Assembly (NCBI GenBank): GCA_964420455.1
Contig: CAYQTO010000025.1
Location: 1 to 29,019 of the forward strand
From: CAYQTO01 sp964420455
GTDB lineage: Bacteria > Sumerlaeota > Sumerlaeia > SLMS01
Length of the DNA stretch: 29,019 nt
Reading direction: 5' to 3'
The notes under the pieces were generated by a model. It made no database searches and was not told the origin of the DNA. It saw only the letters and a list, made by a program, of their open reading frames with translations. Positions 1 to 8,570 of the stretch are shown here, piece after piece; position 1 is the stretch's first letter; each line of letters starts with the position of its first letter. A program made the position numbers and the translations under genes.

Positions 1-170
1 TCCTCGAGGACGTTGCCGGGCCAGCCGATCCACGATCCGCCGAACTGGCGGAGGACTGGCTTGAGGGCGGTGACCAGCCCGCCCGATCCAGGCTGGATGG
101 TCCACTCGCCGTCCTCGTTCTTGATGACGATGGGGAGGCGGTTGGAAACGATAAGGAGGGGTCGGCTCAT
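1..170 (-). CDS. otsA: trehalose-6-phosphate synthase (GT20), N-terminal fragment
   Basis: Reading the minus strand from ATG at 170 gives 56 codons that run off the window edge, so only the N-terminus is present. The start reads MSRPLLIVSNRLPIVI, followed by a GSGGLVTAL segment and GGSWIGWPG. These are the hallmark N-terminal motifs of OtsA, which joins UDP-glucose (or GDP-glucose) to glucose-6-phosphate; the Gly-Gly-Leu loop lies at the donor site. Its ATG overlaps the TGA stop of the upstream otsB gene (ATGA), so the two are almost certainly translationally coupled. The family is normally about 450-500 residues, or over 700 when fused to a phosphatase; which applies here cannot be seen. The separate otsB suggests a stand-alone synthase. 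Confidence 0.9.
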   Translation of the reverse strand, partial: MSRPLLIVSNRLPIVIKNEDGEWTIQPGSGGLVTALKPVLRQFGGSWIGWPGNVLE

Positions 171-961
171 GCGGGGGCTCCTTGGGTGCGGACGGCGGCC
201 CAACGAGTGAGGAAGTCACGGACGCCATCGGGCAGGGTAAGGCGGACTGGTGCGAGGCTCTCGCGCGGAAGGTTGCGAACGAGGACGGAAAGGCCACGAT
301 CGCCGAGGGCGCGAAAGCCGTCCTCGTCCGTCAGGTCGTCGCCAAGGAAGGCCACGGCGGTTCGCGAGGTGTCGACCTCGGCGAGGATGGCCTCGACCGC
401 GTCGCCCTTGGTCCGGCCGGGGACGCAGAGTTCGATGCCGCCGTCGAAGTGCTTGATCTCAAGTTGCTGCTCGCGGGCGAGCGTGTGCCAGCGGGGCTCG
501 ATGGCGGCCACCAGTTCGTCGCGGAGCGCCGGATCGACGCCCCGCCAGTGGAACGCGAGGCAGCCGGTCTTCACCTCGAGTTTGTTGTCGGGGATGCGCG
601 GCGCGAGGGCCGCATGCTGCTCGCGGAGAAGGGACTGCTGCTCGTCGCTGACGCCGATGATGCGGGTGATGCCGTCGAGGCCGCGGTACTCACGGCCATG
701 GGCGCCCCAAACTTCGACGGGGACCGAGAGCCTCGCGAGGGAGAGGAGTTCGTCGCAGGGCCGGCCGGTGACGAAGACCACGCGGCTGTTGGGGGTCGCC
801 GCGATGGTCTCGATCAGCGGGGCAAGGCCCGGCGCGGGGCGGGCGTCGAAACGGTTTTCGCGAAAGGGAGCGATCGTTCCGTCATAGTCGAGCAGGAGAA
901 GGGCCTGACTGGCGCCCGCGAGTCTCGTGAAGAAGTCGTCGAGGATCGTCGTTTCACTCAT
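167..961 (-). CDS. otsB: trehalose-6-phosphate phosphatase
   Basis: This 264-residue protein has the length and motifs of the HAD-superfamily trehalose phosphatase, which removes phosphate from trehalose-6-phosphate. HAD motif I is LLDYDGT, with the nucleophile and acid/base aspartates at about residues 25 and 27. Motif II lies in VVFVTGR. The metal-binding motif IV is FLGDDLTDEDGF near residues 205-216, whose GDDxTDED form is typical of OtsB. The ATG at 961 starts the protein just before the HAD core. The stop codon overlaps the otsA start, so the order otsB-otsA forms one unit. A 62-bp gap separates it from mqnE on the same strand, so cotranscription with mqnE is possible. The product would act in the cytosol in osmotic or desiccation protection. 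Confidence 0.93.
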   Translation of the reverse strand: MSETTILDDFFTRLAGASQALLLLDYDGTIAPFRENRFDARPAPGLAPLIETIAATPNSRVVFVTGRPCDELLSLARLSVPVEVWGAHGREYRGLDGITRIIGVSDEQQSLLREQHAALAPRIPDNKLEVKTGCLAFHWRGVDPALRDELVAAIEPRWHTLAREQQLEIKHFDGGIELCVPGRTKGDAVEAILAEVDTSRTAVAFLGDDLTDEDGFRALGDRGLSVLVRNLPRESLAPVRLTLPDGVRDFLTRWAAVRTQGAPA

Positions 962-1023
962 AGGACAAGCATGCGTTGGGAGGACGAAGAGATTCCAGCC
1001 TTAAATCCCGTGGCGCGGGCATG

Positions 1024-2124
1024 TCATGTTGCGGCGGGCTCGGTGATCTCCTCGTAGACGGTATTGCGCAGCACCGGCACGCGGCCGCAGGCGCGGACCT
1101 GATGGCGGAGGTCGTCGACCGTCAGACCCTGCGGGGTGAGCGCGCCCGCGTCATGGTAAATCTCCTCGTGGACCACCGTCCCGTCGATATCGTTGGCGCC
1201 GAACCACTGGGCGACCTGGGCCTGCTTGATGCCGAGCATGATCCAGTAGGCCTTGATGTGGGGGATGTTGTCGAGCATGAGGCGGCTGATGGCGATGGAC
1301 TGGAGTTCGAGGAAACCGGTCGGCGCGGGCAGGTGGCTGAAGGCGGTGTTGGCGGGGTGGAAGCTGAGGGGGATAAAGCACTGGAAGCCGCCCCACTCGT
1401 CCTGGTGGTCGCGCAGCCGCAGGAGGTGGTCGATGCGGTGGCGCGGTTCCTCGAGGTGGCCGTAGAGCATGGTGCAGTTGGAGCGAAAGCCCCGCTTGTG
1501 GAGCTCGCGATGGGTCTCGAACCAGCCGGCGGCGTCGCACTTGTGCTCGCAGATCTGTTCACGGATTTCCGGGTCGAAGATCTCCGCTCCGCCCCCCGGC
1601 ATCGAACCCATTCCCGCCTCCGCGAGTTTCTCGATCACTTCGCCGATGGTCATCCTGGACATGCGGGCGATGAAGACCACCTCGACCGGCGTCAGAGTCT
1701 TGATGTGGACATCGGGGAAGGCGTCCTTCAGGGCGCGTATATACCCCGCGTAGTATTCAATCTTGAGGCGGGGATCGAGCCCCCCGACCAGATGGATCTC
1801 GCTGCAGCCCTCCGGCATCTGGCGACGCGCCCGCTCGACGATTTCCTCCGGCGTCAGGATATACGAATTTTCGTCGAACGCCTTTCGCCCAAAGGCGCAA
1901 AACCGGCACGACATGAAGCATGTGTTCGTCGGGTTGATGTGCAGGTTGATGTTGAAGTAGGTCTTGTTGCCGTGGCGTTTCTCGCGGATGTGGTTCGCGA
2001 GGGCGCCGATGGCGGGGAGATCGAAGGACTCATAGAGGGCGAGGCCGTCGTCGAAGGAAAGGCGCTCGCCGGCAAGGACCTTGGCGGCAATCGGTTCGAG
2101 GTTGGGGTCGGCGAGAGGAATCAT
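1024..2124 (-). CDS. mqnE: aminodeoxyfutalosine synthase (radical SAM)
   Basis: The 366-residue protein carries the radical SAM cluster motif CX3CX2C (C69, C73, C76, in CFMSCRFCAF). It is followed by family-typical blocks: GMGSMPGGGAEIF, TMLYGHLEEPRHRIDHLLRL, GGFQCFIPLSFHP, and IKAYWIMLG with FGANDIDGTVV near the end. These fit MqnE, which adds an adenosyl radical to 3-[(1-carboxyvinyl)oxy]benzoate to make aminodeoxyfutalosine in the futalosine route to menaquinone. MqnC and CofH are related, but the PGGGAEI and LDGTVV blocks favour MqnE. The start at 2124 has GGAG about 12 bases upstream. No other mqn gene is in the window, so the pathway is presumably scattered. It reads divergently from the Hsp70 gene. 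Confidence 0.9.
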   Translation of the reverse strand: MIPLADPNLEPIAAKVLAGERLSFDDGLALYESFDLPAIGALANHIREKRHGNKTYFNINLHINPTNTCFMSCRFCAFGRKAFDENSYILTPEEIVERARRQMPEGCSEIHLVGGLDPRLKIEYYAGYIRALKDAFPDVHIKTLTPVEVVFIARMSRMTIGEVIEKLAEAGMGSMPGGGAEIFDPEIREQICEHKCDAAGWFETHRELHKRGFRSNCTMLYGHLEEPRHRIDHLLRLRDHQDEWGGFQCFIPLSFHPANTAFSHLPAPTGFLELQSIAISRLMLDNIPHIKAYWIMLGIKQAQVAQWFGANDIDGTVVHEEIYHDAGALTPQGLTVDDLRHQVRACGRVPVLRNTVYEEITEPAAT

Positions 2125-2338
2125 GGTACGTGTCTCCGGAGGCGACTAGATGAGCCTTCCATCCCAGTAGGGGAGCAACGGCTAAGCCGGACTGGTACGG
2201 GCTTCCGAAGGTTTTGGGCGGCGCATTTTGACTCGCTATGGGCAGCACCTGCTTCCCGGGTATCGGTGTTGCTCCCCCTCATGGTTTCGCGTCAGGTCGG
2301 CGCACCTGAACGCCACTTCATGCCTCTCTGGAGCCCCC
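2125..2338. promoter_or_regulatory. divergent intergenic region with a long-range inverted repeat
   Basis: These 214 bases separate the minus-strand mqnE start from the plus-strand Hsp70 start and must hold both promoters. A perfect 10-base inverted repeat is present: GGGGAGCAAC at 2170-2179 and GTTGCTCCCC at 2268-2277, with an 88-base spacer. It could form a long stem in a leader RNA or be two half-sites for a regulator. I see no convincing -35/-10 pair. A GGAG at 2329-2332 is the ribosome binding site of the Hsp70 gene. Confidence 0.4.
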
Positions 2339-4270
2339 ATGCCCCACGTCGTCGGAATCGACCTCGGTACAACCAACAGCCTCGTTGCGACGGTCTTGGA
2401 TGGCCGTCCCACGATCCTGCGCGATGATCGGGGAGATGGAATGGTGCCGTCGGTGGTGAGCGCCGGCGAGAGGGGGCGCGTCTTGGTCGGTCGCGAGGCC
2501 CGGGAGAACGCCGCCACGAATCCCGAGGAAACGCTCTTCAGCGTCAAGCGCCTCATGGGTCGCGACATCGAGGATGTTCGTGACCTCATCGGTCATCTGC
2601 CCAACAAGATCATGGGCGAGCCGGGCCATGCCCTCCGTGCGAAGATCGGCTACCAGTGGATGACGCCGCCGCAGGTCAGCGCGGAGATATTGCGGGCGCT
2701 CAAGCGCCAGGCGGAGGACGCCCTCAACGGCCTGGTGGAGAGCGCTGTGATCACCGTCCCGGCCTACTTCAACGACGGCCAACGTCAGGCGACCAAAGAC
2801 GCGGGCAAGCTGGCCGGGCTGAACGTCCTGCGGATCGTGAACGAGCCGACGGCGGCCTGCCTTGCCTACGGGCTCCAGGAAAAGCAGGAGGGCACCGTCG
2901 CCGTGTACGACCTCGGCGGGGGGACCTTTGACATTTCCATCCTGCGGGTGGATCGGGGTGTTTTTGAGGTGCTCGCGACCAACGGCGACACGGAGCTTGG
3001 CGGCGACGACATCGACCGGCTGATCGGCCAGAAGCTGCTTGCCGAGGCGGAGGCCGAAGGTCCGCCACTGCAGCGCACCCCCAAACTCCTCCAGACCCTT
3101 CGCAGGGTCGCCGAGGAGGCGAAGCGCGCGCTCTCGGAAAGCGAGGAGACGTCCATACGGCTGGACGATGGCGAGGAGCTGCTTGTCGAGCGGAAGCTCA
3201 CGCGCGAAGAGCTCGAGCGCTGGATTCGCCCCCTCATTGCCCGCACCTTCGAATCCTGCCGCCAGGCCCTTGAGGACGCCGACCTGCTCCCCGAGGAAGT
3301 CAACGAGGTTGTCCTCGTTGGCGGCTCCACCCGCATCCCCCTGCTGCGCCGCATGGTCGCCGAATATTTCGAATGCACGCCTCACACGGAGCTCAACCCG
3401 GACGAGGTCGTGGCCCTTGGCGCCGCGATCCAGGCGGATATCCTGGCCGGCAACCGCCGCGACCTGCTCCTGCTCGACGTCACCCCGCTCAGCCTTGGAA
3501 TCGAAACCTACGGCGGCGCCACGGCCCCCATCATCGCCCGCAACTCCACCATCCCCTGCAGCTTTACCGAAATGTTTACCACCTTCGTCGACAACCAGAC
3601 CCATGTGGACGTCCATGTTGTCCAGGGCGAGCACGAGCTGGCTGCGCGGAACCGCTCGCTGGCGCGGCTCAAGCTCGGGCCCCTCGATCCGATGCCCGCA
3701 GGCTTCGCCCGCGTCTCCGTCACCTTCGCCCTCGACGCCGATGGCATCCTTCGCGTCGAGGCAAAGGACGACCGTGCCGGCACCACCCAGCAACTCAGCA
3801 TCACGCCGACCTACGGCCTGACCGAGCCGGAACTCGACGCCATGCTCAAGAGCAGCGCCGACCAGTCCGAGGCCGAGAAGATCGAACGCCTCCTGATCGA
3901 GGAGCGAAACTATGGCGAGATGACCCTGCGTGCCACGGAGAAGGCGCTGGGGGAGGCGGCGGACCTCATCGACGAGATCGACCTGATCGTGATCGAGGAG
4001 CAGCTGGAGAAGCTGAAGGAGGCGATGGCCGGGGAGGACTACAAGGCGTTGCGGGCGGCGAGGCAGCGGCTCGACGGCGCGGCGCAGCCACTGGCGGCGG
4101 CGGCGATGAACGCCAGCCTCGCACGCAACCTGCGCGGCAAGAAGGCGTCCGAGGTGCTCGGCCCGGGCCATGAGCCACTACTCTCCCCGGACAAGGTCGC
4201 GCCCGACCACCAGAAGTCACTCCCGATTCAGGTCGAGTTCAACAAGCCCAAAAACGATGGTGATGCGTAA
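2339..4270 (+). CDS. Hsp70-family chaperone, HscA-like
   Basis: The protein has 643 residues from ATG 2339, which has GGAG six bases upstream. An upstream extension of the frame to 2228 lacks family sequence. The actin-like ATPase domain shows phosphate loop 1 GIDLGTTNS (residues 6-14), VPAYFNDGQRQATKDAGKLA, NEPTAACLAYG, phosphate loop 2 YDLGGGTFDIS and adenosine motif VLVGGSTRIP. The substrate-binding part begins at DVTPLSLGIET and includes PTYGLTEPEL. The short PAGFARVSVTF segment and PTYGLT resemble HscA, the Fe-S assembly chaperone, more than housekeeping DnaK. The C-terminus has no GGMP-type DnaK tail. HscA normally sits beside hscB/iscU/fdx; no such genes are here, so the role in Fe-S assembly is an inference from sequence resemblance only. 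Confidence 0.85.
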   Translation: MPHVVGIDLGTTNSLVATVLDGRPTILRDDRGDGMVPSVVSAGERGRVLVGREARENAATNPEETLFSVKRLMGRDIEDVRDLIGHLPNKIMGEPGHALRAKIGYQWMTPPQVSAEILRALKRQAEDALNGLVESAVITVPAYFNDGQRQATKDAGKLAGLNVLRIVNEPTAACLAYGLQEKQEGTVAVYDLGGGTFDISILRVDRGVFEVLATNGDTELGGDDIDRLIGQKLLAEAEAEGPPLQRTPKLLQTLRRVAEEAKRALSESEETSIRLDDGEELLVERKLTREELERWIRPLIARTFESCRQALEDADLLPEEVNEVVLVGGSTRIPLLRRMVAEYFECTPHTELNPDEVVALGAAIQADILAGNRRDLLLLDVTPLSLGIETYGGATAPIIARNSTIPCSFTEMFTTFVDNQTHVDVHVVQGEHELAARNRSLARLKLGPLDPMPAGFARVSVTFALDADGILRVEAKDDRAGTTQQLSITPTYGLTEPELDAMLKSSADQSEAEKIERLLIEERNYGEMTLRATEKALGEAADLIDEIDLIVIEEQLEKLKEAMAGEDYKALRAARQRLDGAAQPLAAAAMNASLARNLRGKKASEVLGPGHEPLLSPDKVAPDHQKSLPIQVEFNKPKNDGDA

Positions 4271-4281
4271 AGATTTATAGA

Positions 4282-4314
4282 CGGAGCCGAGAGGTAGTGT
4301 TCTTCCCGGCTCCG
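4282..4314. terminator. inverted repeat between convergent genes, probable terminator
   Basis: CGGAGCCG at 4282-4289 pairs perfectly with CGGCTCCG at 4307-4314, leaving a 17-base loop. It lies 12 bases after the Hsp70 stop and before the convergent pseudopilin stop at 4340, where a bidirectional terminator is expected. There is no clear T run, so efficiency is uncertain. Confidence 0.45.
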
Positions 4315-4339
4315 GGAGAGTTCGCGGGCAAGGCCTCGC

Positions 4340-5008
4340 CTAGCGCTGGGGCTCGTCCTCCGCGCCGAGGTTGGTGCGGATGATCTGGCCAAAGCTGACG
4401 GTGCCGTTGGTGGGATCATAGATGGTCAGTTGAGGAAACCCGAGATACTCGTGGACGGCGGTGTCGGGCCCCGGCGAGTTGAGCGCCCAAGCCACATTCT
4501 CCGGGTTCTTGGTGATCTGGGCCCAAACGCTGATGCTGTCCTTGGGCCCAACATCGTCGCGGTCGAACTTGGCATAGTCATAGACGATGGGGCGGATGAT
4601 CTCGCCGTTGGGGAGTTGGTAAGGGGCGGGGTCCTGCACGGCGCCGTTGATGCGTCGGGCGCCACCCGCCGCGACCTGCTCGGCAAAGATGTCCTCCGGC
4701 AGGGTGGTGATATACGCGATCGGCGTGCTCAGGTGCCGGAGCCGCTGGATGAGGTCGTTGTAGATGACGTTGTTCGCGGGGGGAAGGGTGTCGCTGAAGT
4801 CGGGGGGGTAGCGGTTGTCGTCGACGTAGTAAGCCTCGAGGGCGGTGGCGAGCGAGCGCATGTCGGCCTTGACCCGGCTGACCTTCGACCGGGTCTGAGC
4901 CTCGAGGAAGTTCGGCACTGCGATTGCCGCAAGGATCGCAATGATGGCGACGACGATCAGCAATTCGATCAGCGTGAACGCTCGCCGCAGGGCAGGTTGG
5001 AAGTGCAT
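4340..5008 (-). CDS. type II/IV pseudopilin-like protein with prepilin N-terminus
   Basis: The 222-residue product starts with a short basic leader, then the prepilin cleavage and methylation site LRRAFTLIELL. Cleavage would fall before Phe11, and Glu15 is the conserved +5 residue. A single hydrophobic helix (IVVAIIAILAAIAV) and the NFLEAQTRSKVSRVKAD segment follow. The segment YYVDDNRYPP about 60 residues in is usual for the abundant type II pseudopilins of Planctomycetota, Lentisphaerota, Sumerlaeota and relatives. The C-terminal half is a variable globular domain with many aromatics. AGGAG lies about nine bases before the start. It would be processed by a prepilin peptidase and sit at the inner membrane as part of a type II secretion system or a pilus; no secretion apparatus genes are nearby. 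Confidence 0.85.
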   Translation of the reverse strand: MHFQPALRRAFTLIELLIVVAIIAILAAIAVPNFLEAQTRSKVSRVKADMRSLATALEAYYVDDNRYPPDFSDTLPPANNVIYNDLIQRLRHLSTPIAYITTLPEDIFAEQVAAGGARRINGAVQDPAPYQLPNGEIIRPIVYDYAKFDRDDVGPKDSISVWAQITKNPENVAWALNSPGPDTAVHEYLGFPQLTIYDPTNGTVSFGQIIRTNLGAEDEPQR

Positions 5009-5119
5009 GCAGGCAGGCTCCTGTTTGGGGTTGGGGGATGTAGTCAGACATGACCTCCCCCCTCCCCTTCACCTGTCAAGGCCGGAGTCCAAGCCCTGCC
5101 ATGGGAAAGTCCATGTTTC

Positions 5120-8100
5120 TCAATGAATCTGCCATCCCGTGAAGGGGTCTGCGGGTGGGATTTCGACCCGTTTTCCAAGCCCCGTGCGTCCCCGCCAGAC
5201 CTCATACAGGAGACTATCGTTAATCAGGTTATAGTAAACGAAGACGTCGTTTTCGCCGACGTAGAACTCCGGGTCGCTGCGGCGAAGGGGGTCGCCGCCG
5301 CCCTCGTCGCACCGCACCGCGATGCGGTCCGGCCCCTCCTCGATGCCCCAGACCCAGATTTCGCCGGCCTGCAAAGCCTCGTTGTCATCGTTCTCGATCT
5401 GGAGGCTGAGGAAGCTGCGCCCGCGAAAGGCGAAGGCCTCCGGCGAGCTGATTCGTGTATACGCCGATTCCTCCGGGATGCGGAGACGGGACACCTCCTC
5501 CCAGCCGCCGCCGGGGAGTTCGCGGAAAACGACCAGTTCCTCCTGGTCCGCCACCGCGGCGATGCAGAGCGCGCCGCCAAACTCCGGCGCGTTGAACGGC
5601 GCCGGGTACGTCATGTTGTCCGTCCCGTCGCTGATCCACGTCTCCTCGCCGGTCCGCACGTCATAAACGCCGAGGCGCTGGTTCGTCTCGCCCTCCCGCA
5701 GACGCGTGACGGCGATCCCCTCGCGGTCCGGCAGCCACTGGACGGGGACACCCGCGCTCCGGTCCCAGAAGATATACGGAGTTTCCTCGAACGGCTGGGT
5801 GTCCGCCGCCCACATGATCGTGTCGCCCACGTCCGCAAACCCGTCGATGTACATCAGCAGCACGTCGTCCGCCGTGTCTATACGCGACGGGAGACAGTTC
5901 GACCGGTTGCCATCCATCGGGCTGAGGATCGACGTGGTGACCGTGTCTCCGTCGAGGACACCGCGGGCGATCTGGGACACGAGCCCTTGGCGGCTGTAGT
6001 AGACGGCCCACCCCTCCCGGTCGCGGCCGAATTCCGGTCCATTGTTCGAAAGGAGTAGTTGCGTTGCCGACCCGTCTATAAAGATATCCTTTCCGTGGGT
6101 CGACGAGGCGAAGAAGCCGTCCCGTGGGTTGAGTCGCGTCAGCCAGATTTTGCGGTCCGTGTCCTGGAACGCCATCAGGTCCTCCTCGCTGGAGAACTCG
6201 GGGTCGAAGTAGGGCTCGGTGAGGATGCCGAGCCGGACGGCGGTCTTCTCCGCGTCGTCGATCGCGTTGCGCAGGAGCTGCATCACGCGAAAGGTCTCGT
6301 CGTAATTCTGCGACGTTCCCGCAGGGAGACTGGTGAAGATGATCCCACGGACGTTGCGGTCGCGGTCGATCCAGGGATAGGTGCCGAAGGCGCCGGGCGA
6401 GCTGAGTTCCCGCGCCTCGCGGGTTTCCGGGTCGCGCCGAAACACCCACGTGCCAAACCCGTAGGGGAACCCGCCGGTGCCGTCGGGGAACCAGTCGCTG
6501 AACTCCTCGAAGGGTGAGTGAAGGATCGGCAGCCCCTCGGTCTGGTTCGACAGGAGCAGGTCGACGGACTCCTGCGAGAGGAAGCGCTGCTCGCCCACGA
6601 GCCCCCCGTTTTGCAGCATCCGGAGAAAGCGCATGTAGTCGTCGGGCGTGGAGCGGATGCCACCGGCCACCGCCGGGTTGACCGGGAAGTAGTCGTAGTC
6701 GGTGTTGGCGAGGCCGAGCGGACCGAAGAGGGTCTCTGCCGCGAGGGTTCGCCAGGGCGTGCCGGTTTCCCGCTCGGCGATGAGGCCCACCACCTGCATC
6801 TGGCCGCCGTAGTAGGCCACGGCGGTTCCCGGCGTATAGACAAGGGGCACATTGGCGGCAATCAGGTCCACCGACTCGGCAAGGGTCAGGTCCGGTTGCG
6901 AATGATACCTTTGTGTGAGCCGCGCGGTGTAGAGACCACCGCTCATGGAGAAGCCCTGGCGGATGGTGAAGTCGCCCTTTCCGGCGGTCTCCATTGCCGC
7001 CAGGTAGTTCCCCACCCGGTCGTCGAGGCCATAAAGGCCGTCCTCCGCGAGCCGCGCGATGATGGCTCCGGCCATCCACTTCGTCGCCGAGGCGATCCCT
7101 TGCTGCGTGTCGGGGGTGAAGCCTCCGGCGGTGTATTCATAGAGCCGGGTGCCGTCGCGTTCGAGCAGCACCACCACCCGGCCGTCGAACGCCGCGAGGT
7201 TGGCATCGAGGAACTCCGTCACCTGGGAGAAGTCGTAGTTCGCCGGGTCGGGCTCCTCGAGAAGGATTTCCAGGAAGTCGTGGTCCACATAGGTGTCGTT
7301 CCATCCGGATGCCACGCGCCGCACGACGACGAGGTCGCGGGAGGGGAGCATGTACATACGGTTTTTTCCGCCACCCATGGCGCCAAAGAGGTCCGGCTCG
7401 CCGTTGTTGTAGATGAAGCCGCCGGGCCAGTCCGGGTCGGAGCCGACATTGATCTGCTCGCCGACATAGGAGGCGCCGCCTGGGGTGTTGAGCCAGAGCG
7501 CGAGCCCGTGGCCGGGGTTGGGACCGCTCGGTTCGCGGAGCTCGCGCATCAGGTCCGCGGAAACCAACTGGCCGCCCGCGGTCGCCCCCTCGTCCAGGAG
7601 GAACTGGCCGAAGGCCGCCCAATCCCGCGCCGTCAGGTAGGCCCCGTTCGGCAGGTGCGGGTTGCCGCTGTTGTCGTGACACCAGCCTGTATAGCTGATG
7701 CCGAGGGGGAGGAACAGGCGCTGCTCGAGGTATTCGAGGGGTGTCTGGCCCAGGGGCTGGAGCTTGCGGCGGAGGATCTCGCCGAGGGCGTAGTAGTTGA
7801 CGGGGCCATAGGTAAACTGGACGCCGGGCTGGCGCCGGGCGGGGGTGTTGATCGCGTGTGTATACAGGTCGTCCGCGAGGGTCAGGCGCTCGCACCCGGG
7901 CCCGCAGTCGGGAGGGCAGCCCTGGAGCTTTTCGAGGTCCTGGGTGTGGAGGGCGTTGAGTTGGAGGAGATGGCGGATGGTGATCATCCTCTTGAGGGGA
8001 TCGGCCTGCCATTCGTCGAGGGTGTCGACCGCCGGCTCGTCGAAGCTGGTGATCAAGCCATCGTCGATCATGGCGGCGACCACCGGGCCCCAGAAGCCCT

Positions 8101-8332
8101 TGGTCCCGCTTTGGAGGGTGTCGGCCACGTCGGGCCCGCCCCCGTTGGCGTACCGCTCGTAGATCGTCTCGCCGTCATGGAGAATCAGAAGGGCGGTGCC
8201 GCCGAGGTTTTCCGAGTAGGCGGCGGCCCGTTCGATGGAGGCCATGGTGGGGGGCTGGGCCGTGGCGGCCATCGGGAGCCAGGCGATCATCGCCAGCACC
8301 CATCCGGCCAGCCGCAAGTGTGCATCCAACAT
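5120..8332 (-). CDS. secreted protein with two beta-lactamase/serine-hydrolase domains and a C-terminal propeller-like region
   Basis: The 1070-residue protein has a signal peptide (residues 1-25, ending AATAQ). Two class C beta-lactamase/DD-peptidase-fold domains follow. The first has the nucleophile motif SxxK as S75-G-T-K78 and a YGPVNYYALGEI block in the Y-x-N position. The second has S415-A-T-K418 and YYGGQMQVVGLI. Roughly residues 690-1070 look like repeated beta strands rich in Trp and acidic turns, as in a TolB/PD40-type propeller; this is my reading of the pattern. The C-terminus is DPFTGWQIH, a loose match to the Trp tail of the other exported proteins here. Possible roles are esterase, peptidase or cell-wall editing; true beta-lactamase activity is unlikely. 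Its start has GGAG about 11 bases upstream. Two catalytic domains in one chain is unusual. Confidence 0.8.
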   Translation of the reverse strand: MLDAHLRLAGWVLAMIAWLPMAATAQPPTMASIERAAAYSENLGGTALLILHDGETIYERYANGGGPDVADTLQSGTKGFWGPVVAAMIDDGLITSFDEPAVDTLDEWQADPLKRMITIRHLLQLNALHTQDLEKLQGCPPDCGPGCERLTLADDLYTHAINTPARRQPGVQFTYGPVNYYALGEILRRKLQPLGQTPLEYLEQRLFLPLGISYTGWCHDNSGNPHLPNGAYLTARDWAAFGQFLLDEGATAGGQLVSADLMRELREPSGPNPGHGLALWLNTPGGASYVGEQINVGSDPDWPGGFIYNNGEPDLFGAMGGGKNRMYMLPSRDLVVVRRVASGWNDTYVDHDFLEILLEEPDPANYDFSQVTEFLDANLAAFDGRVVVLLERDGTRLYEYTAGGFTPDTQQGIASATKWMAGAIIARLAEDGLYGLDDRVGNYLAAMETAGKGDFTIRQGFSMSGGLYTARLTQRYHSQPDLTLAESVDLIAANVPLVYTPGTAVAYYGGQMQVVGLIAERETGTPWRTLAAETLFGPLGLANTDYDYFPVNPAVAGGIRSTPDDYMRFLRMLQNGGLVGEQRFLSQESVDLLLSNQTEGLPILHSPFEEFSDWFPDGTGGFPYGFGTWVFRRDPETREARELSSPGAFGTYPWIDRDRNVRGIIFTSLPAGTSQNYDETFRVMQLLRNAIDDAEKTAVRLGILTEPYFDPEFSSEEDLMAFQDTDRKIWLTRLNPRDGFFASSTHGKDIFIDGSATQLLLSNNGPEFGRDREGWAVYYSRQGLVSQIARGVLDGDTVTTSILSPMDGNRSNCLPSRIDTADDVLLMYIDGFADVGDTIMWAADTQPFEETPYIFWDRSAGVPVQWLPDREGIAVTRLREGETNQRLGVYDVRTGEETWISDGTDNMTYPAPFNAPEFGGALCIAAVADQEELVVFRELPGGGWEEVSRLRIPEESAYTRISSPEAFAFRGRSFLSLQIENDDNEALQAGEIWVWGIEEGPDRIAVRCDEGGGDPLRRSDPEFYVGENDVFVYYNLINDSLLYEVWRGRTGLGKRVEIPPADPFTGWQIH

Positions 8333-8545
8333 TGTCTATGACTCCGTGCCGTGAACGTCACGATGTCCTGCGGCAACAAGCGTTCCACGGGAGTCCCGCG
8401 CGCGGGGCACTCACATCGGCGGGCTTACGGAATCGGCGCCCCGGAGGGATGTTCGAAAGGGAACGGGGGCGACTTCGATTTCGGCCGGAAGCCCGGCGGC
8501 ACCACGACGGCAAGAGGGGCGGGGGGAGGCCAACGGGCCACCGCG

Positions 8546-8570
8546 AAAAGGCCGGGGGGCTACTCCGGCC
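8546..8570 (-). terminator. intrinsic terminator of the oxygenase gene
   Basis: On the minus strand GGCCGG (8570-8565) and CCGGCC (8555-8550) form a 6-base stem followed by TTTTC (8549-8545). The 5' arm lies just before the oxygenase stop codon (8560-8562) and the loop contains it. The 3' tail is U-rich in the transcript, as expected of an intrinsic terminator. Confidence 0.5.

Noticed and set aside
6518..8341. Plus-strand open frame of about 600 codons opposite the beta-lactamase-like gene
   Set aside because: Same kind of antisense shadow; the minus strand carries the signal peptide and SxxK motifs.
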